Origin: Marinobacter sp. ATCH36
GTDB lineage: Bacteria; Pseudomonadota; Gammaproteobacteria; Pseudomonadales; Oleiphilaceae
Length of the DNA stretch: 64,000 bases
Direction: 5' to 3'
Assembly: GCF_023555055.1 (NCBI RefSeq)
Contig: NZ_JAMJPL010000001.1
Location: 1,054,001 to 1,118,000 of the forward strand
Below are positions 9,879 to 17,724 of this stretch, in pieces. Every line of letters begins with the position of its first letter. Position 1 is the first letter of the stretch. A model generated the notes under the pieces. The model was not told the origin of the DNA and did no database searches. It worked only from the letters and a program-made list of their open reading frames with translations. The position numbers and the translations under genes were made by a program.

Positions 9879-9898
9879 AACCAAGCAAGCGCTTGGTT
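9879..9898. promoter_or_regulatory. Palindromic operator candidate upstream of the acyl-CoA dehydrogenase
   Basis: AACCAAGC-AAGC-GCTTGGTT is an 8-4-8 inverted repeat 53 nt upstream of the start codon. Its size and symmetry fit TetR-family operators that commonly control acyl-CoA genes. No regulator gene is adjacent, so the assignment is inferred. On the minus strand it is followed by T6, so a weak terminator role is an alternative. Confidence 0.45.
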
Positions 9899-9922
9899 GT
9901 AGAAGGCGCGCAAAGAGACCGG

Positions 9923-10030
9923 GCCGCGAAGAGGTGGGCTCATCAGGGGGCGTCAAAAACATGGATGTTTTTGTCGAGCGTACAGGGACGTATTCACAGC
10001 GTGCCCCTGATGAGCCCACCTCTTCGCGGC
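9923..10030 (+). repeat. Structured intergenic repeat, copy A
   Basis: A perfect 27-bp inverted repeat (9923-9949 with 10004-10030) encloses a 54-nt core. The core contains CAAAAACAT-GG-ATGTTTTTG, a 9-bp hairpin with a GG turn, then GAGCGTACAGGGACGT, which is shared with the other copies. It starts 29 nt after the rpiA stop codon and lies before the acyl-CoA dehydrogenase operator. It is homologous in the core to copies B-E, while the arms are different in sequence. Confidence 0.85.
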
Positions 10031-10059
10031 TTCCCCGGGCTCAAGATCCTCCCGGAAAG

Positions 10060-10740
10060 TCAGCCGTCCTTTCGGGAAATAGTCTTAACGCCATCTTTGG
10101 TGCCAAGCAACAACAAATCCGCGGGCCGCCGGGCAAACAGCCCGTTGGTAACAATGCCAACAATGTTGTTCAATTTTTCTTCCACCTGAATAGGGCGGGA
10201 AATATCCAGGTTATGGATGTCAATAATGATATTGCCATTATCAGTGGTGAAGCCTTCACGGTAGACCGGATCTCCGCCCAGCTTTACGATTTCACGGCCG
10301 ACATAGCTGCGAGCCATGGGGACTACCTCTACCGGAAGCGGGAACTCACCGAGGATACCAACCTTCTTGGATTCGTCGGCAATGCAGACAAATGTCTTGG
10401 AGACCGCTGCCACAATTTTCTCGCGGGTAAGGGCACCACCGCCGCCCTTGATGAGCTCCAGGTGCTCATTGGTTTCATCGGCGCCATCCACGTAAAACTC
10501 GAGCGGTGCGGCACTGTTCAGGTCGTATACCGGAATGCCGTGGCTTTTCAGCCGCTCGGCTGTAGCGTCCGAACTGGCAACGGCACCGTCAAAGTCATTG
10601 CGCACGCTGGCCAGCAGGTCGATAAAACAGTTGGCGGTGCTGCCTGTGCCCACGCCGATAATACTGTCCTGGTCCAGATGGGGCCTGATATAGTCCAATG
10701 CAGCCTGAGCGACGGCTTTCTTCAGTTCGTCCTGATTCAT
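10060..10740 (-). CDS. rpiA: Ribose-5-phosphate isomerase A
   Basis: Interconverts ribose-5-phosphate and ribulose-5-phosphate in the pentose phosphate pathway. 226 residues with the family blocks [48 protein letters not shown] and [11 protein letters not shown]. It is divergent from ilvA with a 143-nt gap, the arrangement seen in many gammaproteobacteria. Confidence 0.97.
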   Translation of the reverse strand: MNQDELKKAVAQAALDYIRPHLDQDSIIGVGTGSTANCFIDLLASVRNDFDGAVASSDATAERLKSHGIPVYDLNSAAPLEFYVDGADETNEHLELIKGGGGALTREKIVAAVSKTFVCIADESKKVGILGEFPLPVEVVPMARSYVGREIVKLGGDPVYREGFTTDNGNIIIDIHNLDISRPIQVEEKLNNIVGIVTNGLFARRPADLLLLGTKDGVKTISRKDG

Positions 10741-10883
10741 TAAAGGAACTCCGGTTTTTTGCGGAAAATGGTCACAGTGGCCGCTATTATAGCGCTTCCG
10801 AACGCCTTGCTTATAGACGGAACCCCGGCAAAGTTTCTACACTGTGCGTTTTTCCAACAAGACATCAACCTCCGGACGGAACC

Positions 10884-12419
10884 ATGCCGCAACGCTACAT
10901 CAAGAAAATCCTCGACGCCCGTGTTTACGACGTGGCCATCGAGACTCCGCTGACCGAGGCCCGCAGCCTCTCAAAGCGCTTTGGCAACAACATTCTGCTC
11001 AAGCGCGAAGACCTTCAGCCGGTGTTTTCTTTCAAGATTCGTGGCGCCTATAACCGGATTGCGCAACTGTCGGAAGAACAGAAAGTCAAAGGCGTGATTT
11101 GCGCCTCTGCTGGCAATCATGCCCAGGGTGTAGCGCTTGCGGCCAAGAACCTCGGCATTAAGGCAGTGATCGTAATGCCCCAGACCACACCTGAGATCAA
11201 GGTACGCTCGGTTCGGGATCACGGTGCCAAAGTGGTTCTCAGGGGCGATGCTTTCGACGAGGCAGCAGCTCATGCCCAGGAATTGATCCGCAAACATGGT
11301 TACACCTACATCCCGCCCTATGATGATCCCGACGTAATCGCCGGGCAGGGCACGGTGGCCATGGAAATCATGTGGCAGTTTGGCAAGCCTATTCATGCCA
11401 TTTTTATCTGCGTCGGTGGTGGTGGATTGATCGCCGGTATGGCTGCCTACATCAAGTACCTGCGCCCGGAAATCAAGATCATCGGCGTTGAGCCGGAAGA
11501 CTCCAATTGTCTGCAGGCCGCCCTGAAGGCCGGTAAGCGCGTGGTCCTGGATGAAGTGGGCATCTTCGCGGACGGCGTGGCGGTCAAGCAGATCGGCAAG
11601 TACCCGTGGGAGATCTGCAAGGATCACGTGGATGAGGTAATCACCGTCTCCACCGACGAGATCTGTGCCGCCATCAAGGACGTCTTCGAAGACACACGCT
11701 CCATCGCTGAACCAGCGGGTGCACTGGGTGTGGCAGGTATCAAAAAGTACATCGAGCGTGAGCAGATCGAGAACGAAAACCTGATTGCCACTCTCAGTGG
11801 CGCCAACATGAACTTTGATCGCCTGCGTTACATTTCCGAGCGCACGGAAGTTGGTGAGAAGCGCGAAGCCATCCTTGCGGTGACCATCCCGGAGAAGCCA
11901 GGCTCGTTCAAAACGTTCATAAACGCCCTGCACAAACGCAGCATCACCGAGTTCAACTACCGTTACGCGGACGCGACCAATGCCACTATCTTCGTGGGCA
12001 TCCAGATCCAGGCGGGCGGTCACGGGCGTGAAGACCTGGTGCAGGAACTGCGCGAATCCGGCTACAGTGTGATCGATCTGACCGACAGCGATCTGGCCAA
12101 GCAGCATATCCGCCATATGGTGGGCGGCCATGCGCCGACGATTACCAACGAAAAGGTGTTTCAGTTCGAGTTTCCTGAGCGTCCGGGCGCATTGCTTAAG
12201 TTCTTGATGTCCCTCGGCACGCGCTGGAACATATCCATGTTTCATTACCGCAACCATGGTGCGGCCTACAGCCGCGTTCTGCTTGGCGCCCAGGTCGAAG
12301 ATGACGAAGTGCAGGACTTCGAGAAGATGCTCGATAAGGTGGGTTTCCGCTACGAAAACATGACTGATAATGAGGCTTATCAGTTGTTCCTTGGAGCTGG
12401 AAACAACAAGCCCTCATAG
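10884..12419 (+). CDS. ilvA: Biosynthetic threonine ammonia-lyase (threonine deaminase)
   Basis: PLP enzyme converting threonine to 2-oxobutanoate, the first committed step to isoleucine. 511 residues: catalytic domain (about 1-325) with the Schiff-base lysine K51 in VFSFKIRGAYN and the phosphate-binding loop CVGGGGLIAG, then two C-terminal ACT-like regulatory domains (about 335-415 and 430-505). The double regulatory region indicates the biosynthetic, isoleucine-inhibited form. The longer upstream reading frame lacks conservation; ATG 10884 matches the family start and has a GGA-type site. Confidence 0.96.
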   Translation: MPQRYIKKILDARVYDVAIETPLTEARSLSKRFGNNILLKREDLQPVFSFKIRGAYNRIAQLSEEQKVKGVICASAGNHAQGVALAAKNLGIKAVIVMPQTTPEIKVRSVRDHGAKVVLRGDAFDEAAAHAQELIRKHGYTYIPPYDDPDVIAGQGTVAMEIMWQFGKPIHAIFICVGGGGLIAGMAAYIKYLRPEIKIIGVEPEDSNCLQAALKAGKRVVLDEVGIFADGVAVKQIGKYPWEICKDHVDEVITVSTDEICAAIKDVFEDTRSIAEPAGALGVAGIKKYIEREQIENENLIATLSGANMNFDRLRYISERTEVGEKREAILAVTIPEKPGSFKTFINALHKRSITEFNYRYADATNATIFVGIQIQAGGHGREDLVQELRESGYSVIDLTDSDLAKQHIRHMVGGHAPTITNEKVFQFEFPERPGALLKFLMSLGTRWNISMFHYRNHGAAYSRVLLGAQVEDDEVQDFEKMLDKVGFRYENMTDNEAYQLFLGAGNNKPS

Positions 12420-12429
12420 TCTGGTGCTG

Positions 12430-12541
12430 GAACCGGGGAGGAAAGTCCCTTCCGAAACACGCTCAAGCACGTCCCTGTGACGCTTGAGCTCCGCCATCCA
12501 TGGCTCCGCACAGTTTCGGAAGGGACCTTCCTCCCCGGTTC
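12430..12541 (-). repeat. Structured intergenic repeat, copy B
   Basis: Two 29-nt arms (12430-12458 with 12513-12541) are complementary at 28 positions. The exception, A12444 against C12527, becomes a G-U pair in RNA read from the minus strand, which is the strand carrying the core in its standard orientation. The core contains CGGAGCCATGGATGGCGGAG and a second hairpin, GCTCAAGC...GCTTGAGC. It begins 10 nt after the ilvA stop. Confidence 0.88.
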
Positions 12542-12690
12542 GGCAAGTTCTCAAAAAGCTTACGAAGATTTAATCTGTGAAAAATTGTAAAATGGCAGAT
12601 AGGTGTTAGTCTTTCGTCTAATTCTTGAAAATAAGAATAGCTACCTGATTTGGATCGAATTTACTCTTTCGGATACCGGAGACTCCCACC

Positions 12691-12840
12691 ATGGGCCGCA
12701 AGCCTGACATCATCCGGACGGTTGTGCTGATTTTTGCTGTAGGCTTGGTAATCACAGGCTTTACTTCGCTTCAGGCATCTGACGATAAGCCCACTGCTTC
12801 CGGAAGTGAGGCCGTTATCGTGTCCGTCGTTCGAGACTGA
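12691..12840 (+). CDS. Small single-pass membrane or secreted peptide, 49 residues
   Basis: Not a recognised family. The reading frame starts MGRKPDIIRT, has one hydrophobic stretch (about 10-24, VVLIFAVGLVITGF) and a short polar tail ending SVVRD. A GGAG site lies about 8 nt upstream of the ATG. The basic N-terminus before the hydrophobic segment suggests an N-in topology or a signal anchor; ASDD could follow a signal-peptidase site. It lies between ilvA and ygfA and ends 12 nt before the convergent ygfA stop. Coding status rests on the start site, composition and position only. Confidence 0.5.
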   Translation: MGRKPDIIRTVVLIFAVGLVITGFTSLQASDDKPTASGSEAVIVSVVRD

Positions 12841-12852
12841 GCCTCAAATCGC

Positions 12853-13491
12853 TTATTTCACTTTTACCCGGTAACGTTTCCTGTCAGTAACGATACTGTG
12901 CAAGGGAATATCCCATGACTCCAATGGTAATTCCGATACCTTCTGGCACTCATGGGCCAGGCCGATCAGCTTGGGCGCCAGTCTGGGCCGAACGCGGGTA
13001 AACGCAAAGGTGCGGTCATAGAAGCCGCCGCCCATTCCAAGCCTGCCACCGAATTCGTCGAAACCTACCAATGGAAACAGCACTGCGTCCAGCGCCCATG
13101 GCGGGCGCCTTAATCCTTTATGGAACGGTGGTTCGGGGATACCAAAACGGTTGGCTTTGAGCTCCGTATCGTCTTTAAAGTGGCTGAATACCAGTCGGCC
13201 CCGGTGAACCGGATGAAGCACGGGCAGGTAAAAATGCATCCCGCGCTGGCGAGCAATATTGGCGTACACCAGGGGATCAATTTCTCCATCTCTGGGCAGA
13301 TAGATGGCCACGTGGCGTGCCCGGTAAAGGTCGGGGTGCCGAAGCAGGTTCAGGGCAAGCTGGTCGGCAGCTATCTGTTGTTCTTCCACGGACAGAGCCT
13401 GGCGTTTTCGCCTCAGGGTCTTGCGGAGTCTGCTGCGTGGTTGTGAACCGGGGTGATCTTCAAAAGGCTGGGGGGAGATAACGTTGGTCAA
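12853..13491 (-). CDS. ygfA: 5-formyltetrahydrofolate cyclo-ligase
   Basis: ATP-dependent conversion of 5-formyl-THF to 5,10-methenyl-THF. 212 residues with the basic N-terminal RxxLRRKRQALS segment, IYLPRDGEIDP, and the catalytic glycine-rich loop GGRLGMGGGFYDRTF. No ATG exists in the N-terminal region; the best start is TTG at 13491 with GGGAAG upstream. That start lies only about 5 nt from the predicted 3' end of 6S RNA, so the ribosome site may lie inside the 6S terminal stem. The 6S-ygfA order is conserved in gammaproteobacteria. Confidence 0.9.
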   Translation of the reverse strand: MTNVISPQPFEDHPGSQPRSRLRKTLRRKRQALSVEEQQIAADQLALNLLRHPDLYRARHVAIYLPRDGEIDPLVYANIARQRGMHFYLPVLHPVHRGRLVFSHFKDDTELKANRFGIPEPPFHKGLRRPPWALDAVLFPLVGFDEFGGRLGMGGGFYDRTFAFTRVRPRLAPKLIGLAHECQKVSELPLESWDIPLHSIVTDRKRYRVKVK

Positions 13492-13495
13492 AATA

Positions 13496-13674
13496 AGCTT
13501 CCCGGGCTGCCGTTATCGGATGTGGCCCTTGAACCCAAAGTTCAAGGTCGGTGGCCGCTGTGACATATTAGGCTTTCCCCGTTAGGGGACGTGCTCACAA
13601 TGCCCTAGAGTAGCCACCTGGGTAATGCGCATCGGCTCGAGGACGAATCCGACCAGCGAACAGCCCAGGAAGTT
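13496..13674 (-). ncRNA. ssrS: 6S RNA
   Basis: Global regulator that mimics an open promoter and sequesters sigma-70 RNA polymerase in stationary phase. The minus strand shows the terminal stem (13661-13672 with 13498-13509, CTTCCTGGGCTG against CAGCCCGGGAAG with one G-U), the family segment CCTCGAGCCGATG, and the 3' hairpin CCTTGAACTTTGGGTTCAAGG. Length of about 179 nt is typical. It lies between zapA and ygfA, the conserved location. A TATAAT -10 box ends 7 nt before the predicted 5' end. Confidence 0.93.
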
Positions 13675-13680
13675 GTTCTT

Positions 13681-13686
13681 ATTATA
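13681..13686 (-). promoter_or_regulatory. -10 box of the 6S RNA promoter
   Basis: A perfect TATAAT on the minus strand places transcription initiation near 13674, matching the 5' end predicted from the terminal stem. A TTGCAA 19 nt upstream is a weak -35 candidate. Confidence 0.7.
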
Positions 13687-13738
13687 CGGGCATTGCCGGG
13701 GCTGATTGCAATACCTGAATTGGATACGTGTGTAACGC

Positions 13739-14035
13739 TTAGTTGCCGCTGGATTCCCCCAGTGCCGCGTCCAGCTTCTCGTCCATATCGTTAAGAATAG
13801 AACTGGCGGCGTCCGACATGGTGTGCTGTTCCAGCATCTCGTGAGTGATGTTCAGGGCGGCCATGACCGCAATGCGTTCGGTACCAAAGACTTTGCCGCT
13901 GGAACGGATTTCCCGCATTTTCTTGTCCAGGTGCCTGGCGGCCTGAAGCAGGGCATTCTGTTCGTCTTCAGGGCAGGCGACCAGGTATTCCTTCTCGAGG
14001 ATTTTGACTTCAACGGTTGTCGGCTGCTGTGGCAT
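13739..14035 (-). CDS. zapA: Cell division protein ZapA
   Basis: Small protein that bundles FtsZ filaments at the division ring. 98 residues: an N-terminal VEVKILEKEYLVACPEDEQNALLQAARHLDKKM domain and a C-terminal helix (ERIAVMAALNITHEML) followed by an acidic tail. Its start overlaps the stop of the preceding gene (TAATG), so the two are translationally coupled. 6S RNA follows. Confidence 0.93.
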   Translation of the reverse strand: MPQQPTTVEVKILEKEYLVACPEDEQNALLQAARHLDKKMREIRSSGKVFGTERIAVMAALNITHEMLEQHTMSDAASSILNDMDEKLDAALGESSGN

Positions 14036-14241
14036 TAATGATGCTCCAGGGCCCGGAGGCGGCCTATCATGGCTTCGATCTTGTTTTTGGCAAGATCATT
14101 CTTGTGCATAAGCTGCGCCCGCTCACGGTTCCAGTCTTCCTGCAGTTCGCGCAGCATTGCGTTGTCGCGCTCCAGTTTACGACTATGCTCTATCAGCCGG
14201 TCGAGCTTGTCCGCCAATGCCTGTAGTTCGGACTGTTCCAT
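14035..14241 (-). CDS. ZapB-like small coiled-coil protein (TIGR02449-type)
   Basis: 68 residues, almost entirely a predicted coiled coil with leucine heptads (LQALADKLDRLIEHSRKLERDNAMLREL). It matches the small protein usually found directly upstream of zapA in pseudomonads and relatives. ZapB-type proteins link ZapA-FtsZ to the nucleoid terminus. The overlap with zapA supports a joint role in division, but that is inferred from position. Confidence 0.8.
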   Translation of the reverse strand: MEQSELQALADKLDRLIEHSRKLERDNAMLRELQEDWNRERAQLMHKNDLAKNKIEAMIGRLRALEHH

Positions 14242-14343
14242 GAGTCGTCCAACGCCTGTATGAAAGAAGTGAACTAACTATAAGTGTGGACTGCAAGTTG
14301 GTCAATTTACAGGGATGTCATGGCCGGTAATGCGTGACGTCCG

Positions 14344-15618
14344 TCACTCCGCCATCACATGCCCCAGCCCCTGTTTGCGGCTGCCACGCCAGGCCTGAAG
14401 GGCCGGAATCAGCCCCACAAGAAATGCAGCGACCGGGACGCTGGCAATCATCAGCCATTCCATCCCGTTCAACGGTCGCAGGCCAATCTGAATGCCCCAG
14501 GTTTCCAGCAGCCAGGGGCTGAGCCCGACAATGCCTGCGGCGCCCGCCATCAGGGCGAGCACGCAGGCCGCCACTGCCAGTAGTACGCATTCAATGACGT
14601 GAAGCGCCGCTATCAGCAGGGGCGAGGCACCAGTGGCCCGGAGGATCGCAACTTCCTGTCGGCGCTGCACCTGTAGCGTCAGCAATACCGCAATAAGCCC
14701 GATCAGGCTGGTGATTACCACAAAACCGGTGATGGCCAGCAACGCGGTCTCGAATTGCCCCATGATGCGCCACAGCTCACTGAGTGCCACGCCCGGCAGA
14801 ATGGCGGAAAGCGGTTCTTCCCGGAACTCATTGATCTCGCGTTGAACCTGGAAGGTCAGTACCTTGCGTTCAATGCCAATCAGCGCGGCAGTGATGCTTC
14901 CCGGCGTCAGATCCCGCTCCAGAGCCTGTTCCGGGGTCACAGTGCGGCCGGGGATGGCGACACCCGATTCCCAGCCGATGTGGATAGCTTCCAGGCCCTC
15001 AAGGCTTACGTAAACGGCCTGGTCTACCGGCGTCCCGGTAGGAGCGAGCACCCCGGAGACAGTGAACGGGGTGTCCTTATGATTGGAAAAGCTGGTTTTG
15101 CCTCCGCCATGGGAGAGGATAATGTCGTCTCCCAACTGATGGTCATGCTTGCGGGCGACCCGAGCCCCCAGCACTACTTCGAACACATCGTTAAACCATT
15201 CACCTTCGTTCAACTCGGGTGTCTGGTCACGACCGTAACGGAAGTGCTTTGGGAACTCCTCGTTGGTGCCTACCACCCGGTGCCCGCGATAACTGTCACC
15301 CAGGGAGATGGGTACCAACCAGTCGATACGTTGGTCGCCCTGCAGTTTCTGGAAGGTGCTCCAGCGAATATTATTGGTGGCGTCGCCAATATGAAAAATG
15401 GTGTACAGCAGCAGGTTCAGCTGACCACTGCGGGCGCCCACAATGAGGTCAGTACCGGAGATGGTGTTGGTGAAGGTCTGCTTTACCTCGGTGCGCAGAT
15501 ACTGCACGCCGAGCAACAGGGTGATGCTCAGGGTCAGGGTAAGCGTTACCAGGGCCAGCACTTTGCGCCGGTACCAGAGGCTTGCCATTGCCAGAGAGCA
15601 TGCCAGCCTGAGGTTCAT
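14344..15618 (-). CDS. FtsX/MacB-type ABC transporter permease
   Basis: 424 residues with an N-terminal membrane segment (about 21-42), a large periplasmic domain (about 45-275), and three C-terminal membrane segments (about 285-310, 333-360, 382-403), the FtsX-like layout. It overlaps the ATPase gene by 4 nt (ATGA). It belongs to the group found with DUF3299 and DUF2796 genes, as in the Vibrio cholerae Zrg zinc-uptake locus. Direction of transport is not shown by the sequence; MacB-type permeases more often act as mechanotransmitters than as importers. Confidence 0.82.
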   Translation of the reverse strand: MNLRLACSLAMASLWYRRKVLALVTLTLTLSITLLLGVQYLRTEVKQTFTNTISGTDLIVGARSGQLNLLLYTIFHIGDATNNIRWSTFQKLQGDQRIDWLVPISLGDSYRGHRVVGTNEEFPKHFRYGRDQTPELNEGEWFNDVFEVVLGARVARKHDHQLGDDIILSHGGGKTSFSNHKDTPFTVSGVLAPTGTPVDQAVYVSLEGLEAIHIGWESGVAIPGRTVTPEQALERDLTPGSITAALIGIERKVLTFQVQREINEFREEPLSAILPGVALSELWRIMGQFETALLAITGFVVITSLIGLIAVLLTLQVQRRQEVAILRATGASPLLIAALHVIECVLLAVAACVLALMAGAAGIVGLSPWLLETWGIQIGLRPLNGMEWLMIASVPVAAFLVGLIPALQAWRGSRKQGLGHVMAE

Positions 15619-16337
15619 TGGGTTACCTCCAGGGCCAATTGATGATCAAACCGCGCCGCCAGGCTCTGGTCATGGCTGACAAAAACCACGGACGAGTGCT
15701 TTTCTGCCGCCAGTCCGAGCAGAAGTTCGATGAAGCGGTCACGATTGTCACTATCCAGGGCAGAGGTGGGTTCGTCCGCCAGGATCAGCTCCGGGCCACC
15801 TGTCAGCGCTCGCGCTGCGGCCACCCGTTGTTGCTGGCCGACACTCAGCCCTGTCACCCTGCGGTGCCAGTGGCTCGGGGGGATGCCGAGGGCCGTCAGC
15901 AGGGACTCGGCTTCCTTCTCCGGTGTGGGCAGGGCCCGGGCGCGACGCTTGCGGGACAGCCGGCACGGCAGCATCACGTTGTCCAGGGTTGTGAGGTAAG
16001 GCACCAGATTGAACTGCTGGAAGATCACGCCCATGTGGTCCGCCCTGAACCGGTCCCGTTGGCCACTGGTCAGGCTGGCCAGATCCTCTCCCAGCAGGGT
16101 CAGCTTACCAGTGTCGGGCAGAATCAGTCCTCCAAGCAGGCTCAGAAGCGTGCTCTTTCCGCTGCCACTGGGTCCCCTGAGAAACAGGTGCTCGCCGTTG
16201 TTCAGCGTGATCTCGGGAAAAGCGATCGGTCCCTGGCTCTGGTCCCAGCGAAAGGTTACCTGGCTGACACGCAGAGCCTCCCGGGTGATCGTGGAACTAT
16301 ACGCAGGCAAATCTGTCTGGCTGTTCATGTCAGGCAT
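15615..16337 (-). CDS. ABC transporter ATP-binding protein (LolD/MacB type)
   Basis: 240 residues. Walker A GPSGSGKST, Q-loop FQQFNLVPYLT, signature LSVGQQQR, Walker B LILADEPT and switch His VSHD are all intact. It pairs with the overlapping permease downstream. It is divergent from the DUF3299 gene with a 40-nt gap. ATG 16337 or 16328 could be the start. Confidence 0.87.
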   Translation of the reverse strand: MPDMNSQTDLPAYSSTITREALRVSQVTFRWDQSQGPIAFPEITLNNGEHLFLRGPSGSGKSTLLSLLGGLILPDTGKLTLLGEDLASLTSGQRDRFRADHMGVIFQQFNLVPYLTTLDNVMLPCRLSRKRRARALPTPEKEAESLLTALGIPPSHWHRRVTGLSVGQQQRVAAARALTGGPELILADEPTSALDSDNRDRFIELLLGLAAEKHSSVVFVSHDQSLAARFDHQLALEVTQ

Positions 16338-16377
16338 TGGTCATCCGGTGTATCATTCCTGCATTCTTTCGGGAGTA

Positions 16378-16950
16378 ATGCGTTTTATGGTTCAAAATCT
16401 GAAGGCTACTGGACAGCGTAAGCGACATACGGTTCCGTTGTCTGTACTTGCCGCCCTGATGATCACTACAGCACTGAGTATGGTCACCACGGCCACCGCA
16501 CAGGAAGCCGCTGCGGAGATCGACTGGCTCGAACTGATGCCCGCAGAGGATCTCAACCTGCTCGAGAATCTGCCAGAAGTCAGTCACGAAGGAGACGGCC
16601 CCGCCGCCCTGCCGGACGAGATCATGACTGGCCGGACTGTCGACGAAATGGATGGTCGCTCTGGACGTATACCCGGTTTCGTGGTGCCCCTCAAAACCAC
16701 CGACGACATGCGCATTCTCGAGTTTTTTCTGGTTCCCTACTACGGCGCCTGTATCCATGTGCCACCTCCGCCTCCAAACCAGATTATCCATGTGAAGTAC
16801 GAGGAAGGCTTCAAGCTGGAAGCGCTCTACGATCCGGTGTGGATTGAAGGCGAGCTGAAGATTGAGAGAACCGAGAACGATGTTGCTTCGTCCTCCTATT
16901 CCATTGTCGCTGAAAGCGTGACGCCCTATGAAGAAGAGGGCGCCTACTGA
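16378..16950 (+). CDS. DUF3299 periplasmic protein
   Basis: About 190 residues with a signal peptide (basic start, hydrophobic LAALMITTALSMV, cleavage likely after ATAQ). The mature part has the DUF3299 features GFVVPLK and FFLVPYYGACIHVPPPPPNQ, which includes a single Cys near a His. The function is unproven; the family sits in zinc-linked ABC loci. ATG 16378 lies only 2 nt after GGGAG, so ATG 16387 (11 nt spacing) may be the true start. Its stop abuts the convergent zrgA-like stop. Confidence 0.8.
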   Translation: MRFMVQNLKATGQRKRHTVPLSVLAALMITTALSMVTTATAQEAAAEIDWLELMPAEDLNLLENLPEVSHEGDGPAALPDEIMTGRTVDEMDGRSGRIPGFVVPLKTTDDMRILEFFLVPYYGACIHVPPPPPNQIIHVKYEEGFKLEALYDPVWIEGELKIERTENDVASSSYSIVAESVTPYEEEGAY

Positions 16951-17583
16951 TCAATTATCGATGGTGAATGCCCGGTTGGAGGACGTGAGCCGGGCGCTGC
17001 CCTGACCGGATGGGCTCACCCATTCGACGACAAGCTCTTCCAGGTTGTCGAACTCTTCCATCAGTGCTGAAGTCAGCCTCACCGCTCCGCCGATACCGTC
17101 ACACTCCAACTGCTGAGACACGTCGTATTCCCGGTGGGTGGCCTCATCATGGTGTTCGGCATGGTCATGGTGGTCTTCATCATGATGATCGTGGTGGTCG
17201 TCGTGATGACCATCGCCGTGATCTTCGTGCTGACTTTCTCCACCCAGTTCGACGGCGGCGGCGGTGACACGGCAGTCGGCGCCATTGGTGTTGACCAATG
17301 GAGTACTTCTGAGCCATTGATCAATGTCCGCCAGGCGGGTTGTTTCCTCATCGGTACGGGCTTCGTGTTCGAACCCGGCGAGATTGTAGGCGGGCGAGAT
17401 GAATATCAGGTCGATGCTGGTGTTCTCCACGGCTATCTGCAGTTTGGCGCGACCATGTTCGTGGGCACCAGGGTTGTCGGCTGCTTGGACGGCCACGGGT
17501 AATGTGGACGCTGCAGCCAGGAAGCCCAGTGTCAGAAACATTGGTCGCCAGCTTGTCGTGGTGATGAGCGTTCTAATAGGCAT
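16951..17583 (-). CDS. zrgA: DUF2796/ZrgA family His-rich periplasmic zinc-binding protein
   Basis: 210 residues: signal peptide (cleavage after VQAA), a GAHEHGRAKLQIAVE start motif typical of DUF2796, and a striking His/Asp run (about 118-150, repeated HxDHH) likely to bind Zn(II). The family includes ZrgA of the Vibrio zinc-uptake system. A Zur-like palindrome lies 27 nt upstream of the start, so induction under zinc limitation is expected. The Zn role is family knowledge plus the His-rich composition. Confidence 0.85.
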   Translation of the reverse strand: MPIRTLITTTSWRPMFLTLGFLAAASTLPVAVQAADNPGAHEHGRAKLQIAVENTSIDLIFISPAYNLAGFEHEARTDEETTRLADIDQWLRSTPLVNTNGADCRVTAAAVELGGESQHEDHGDGHHDDHHDHHDEDHHDHAEHHDEATHREYDVSQQLECDGIGGAVRLTSALMEEFDNLEELVVEWVSPSGQGSARLTSSNRAFTIDN

Positions 17584-17609
17584 TGGAGTACATTCCGATT
17601 GAAGGTTGA

Positions 17610-17623
17610 TATGTTATAACATA
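17610..17623. promoter_or_regulatory. Zur-like operator between zrgA and the ygfB-like gene
   Basis: TATGTTATAACATA is a perfect 14-bp AT-rich palindrome containing the GTTATAAC core that resembles proteobacterial Zur boxes. It overlaps the likely promoter of the His-rich zinc protein. The centre is tighter than the enterobacterial Zur consensus, so the assignment is by context as well as sequence. Confidence 0.6.
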
Positions 17624-17724
17624 ATTTACTCTATCCACACCGGGAATCAAGAGGACAAGTGTCTTAATACGGCCTGAATGCTAGGATAGGACCTTCATTC
17701 ATTGATACAGGATTGTCCCGTTTC

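Noticed and set aside
9923..10030. CRISPR or insertion-sequence ends
   Set aside because: Single inverted pair per site, no regular spacers, no transposase and no target duplications seen.
10971..12257. 428-codon open frame antisense to ilvA
   Set aside because: Shadow of ilvA with no family features.
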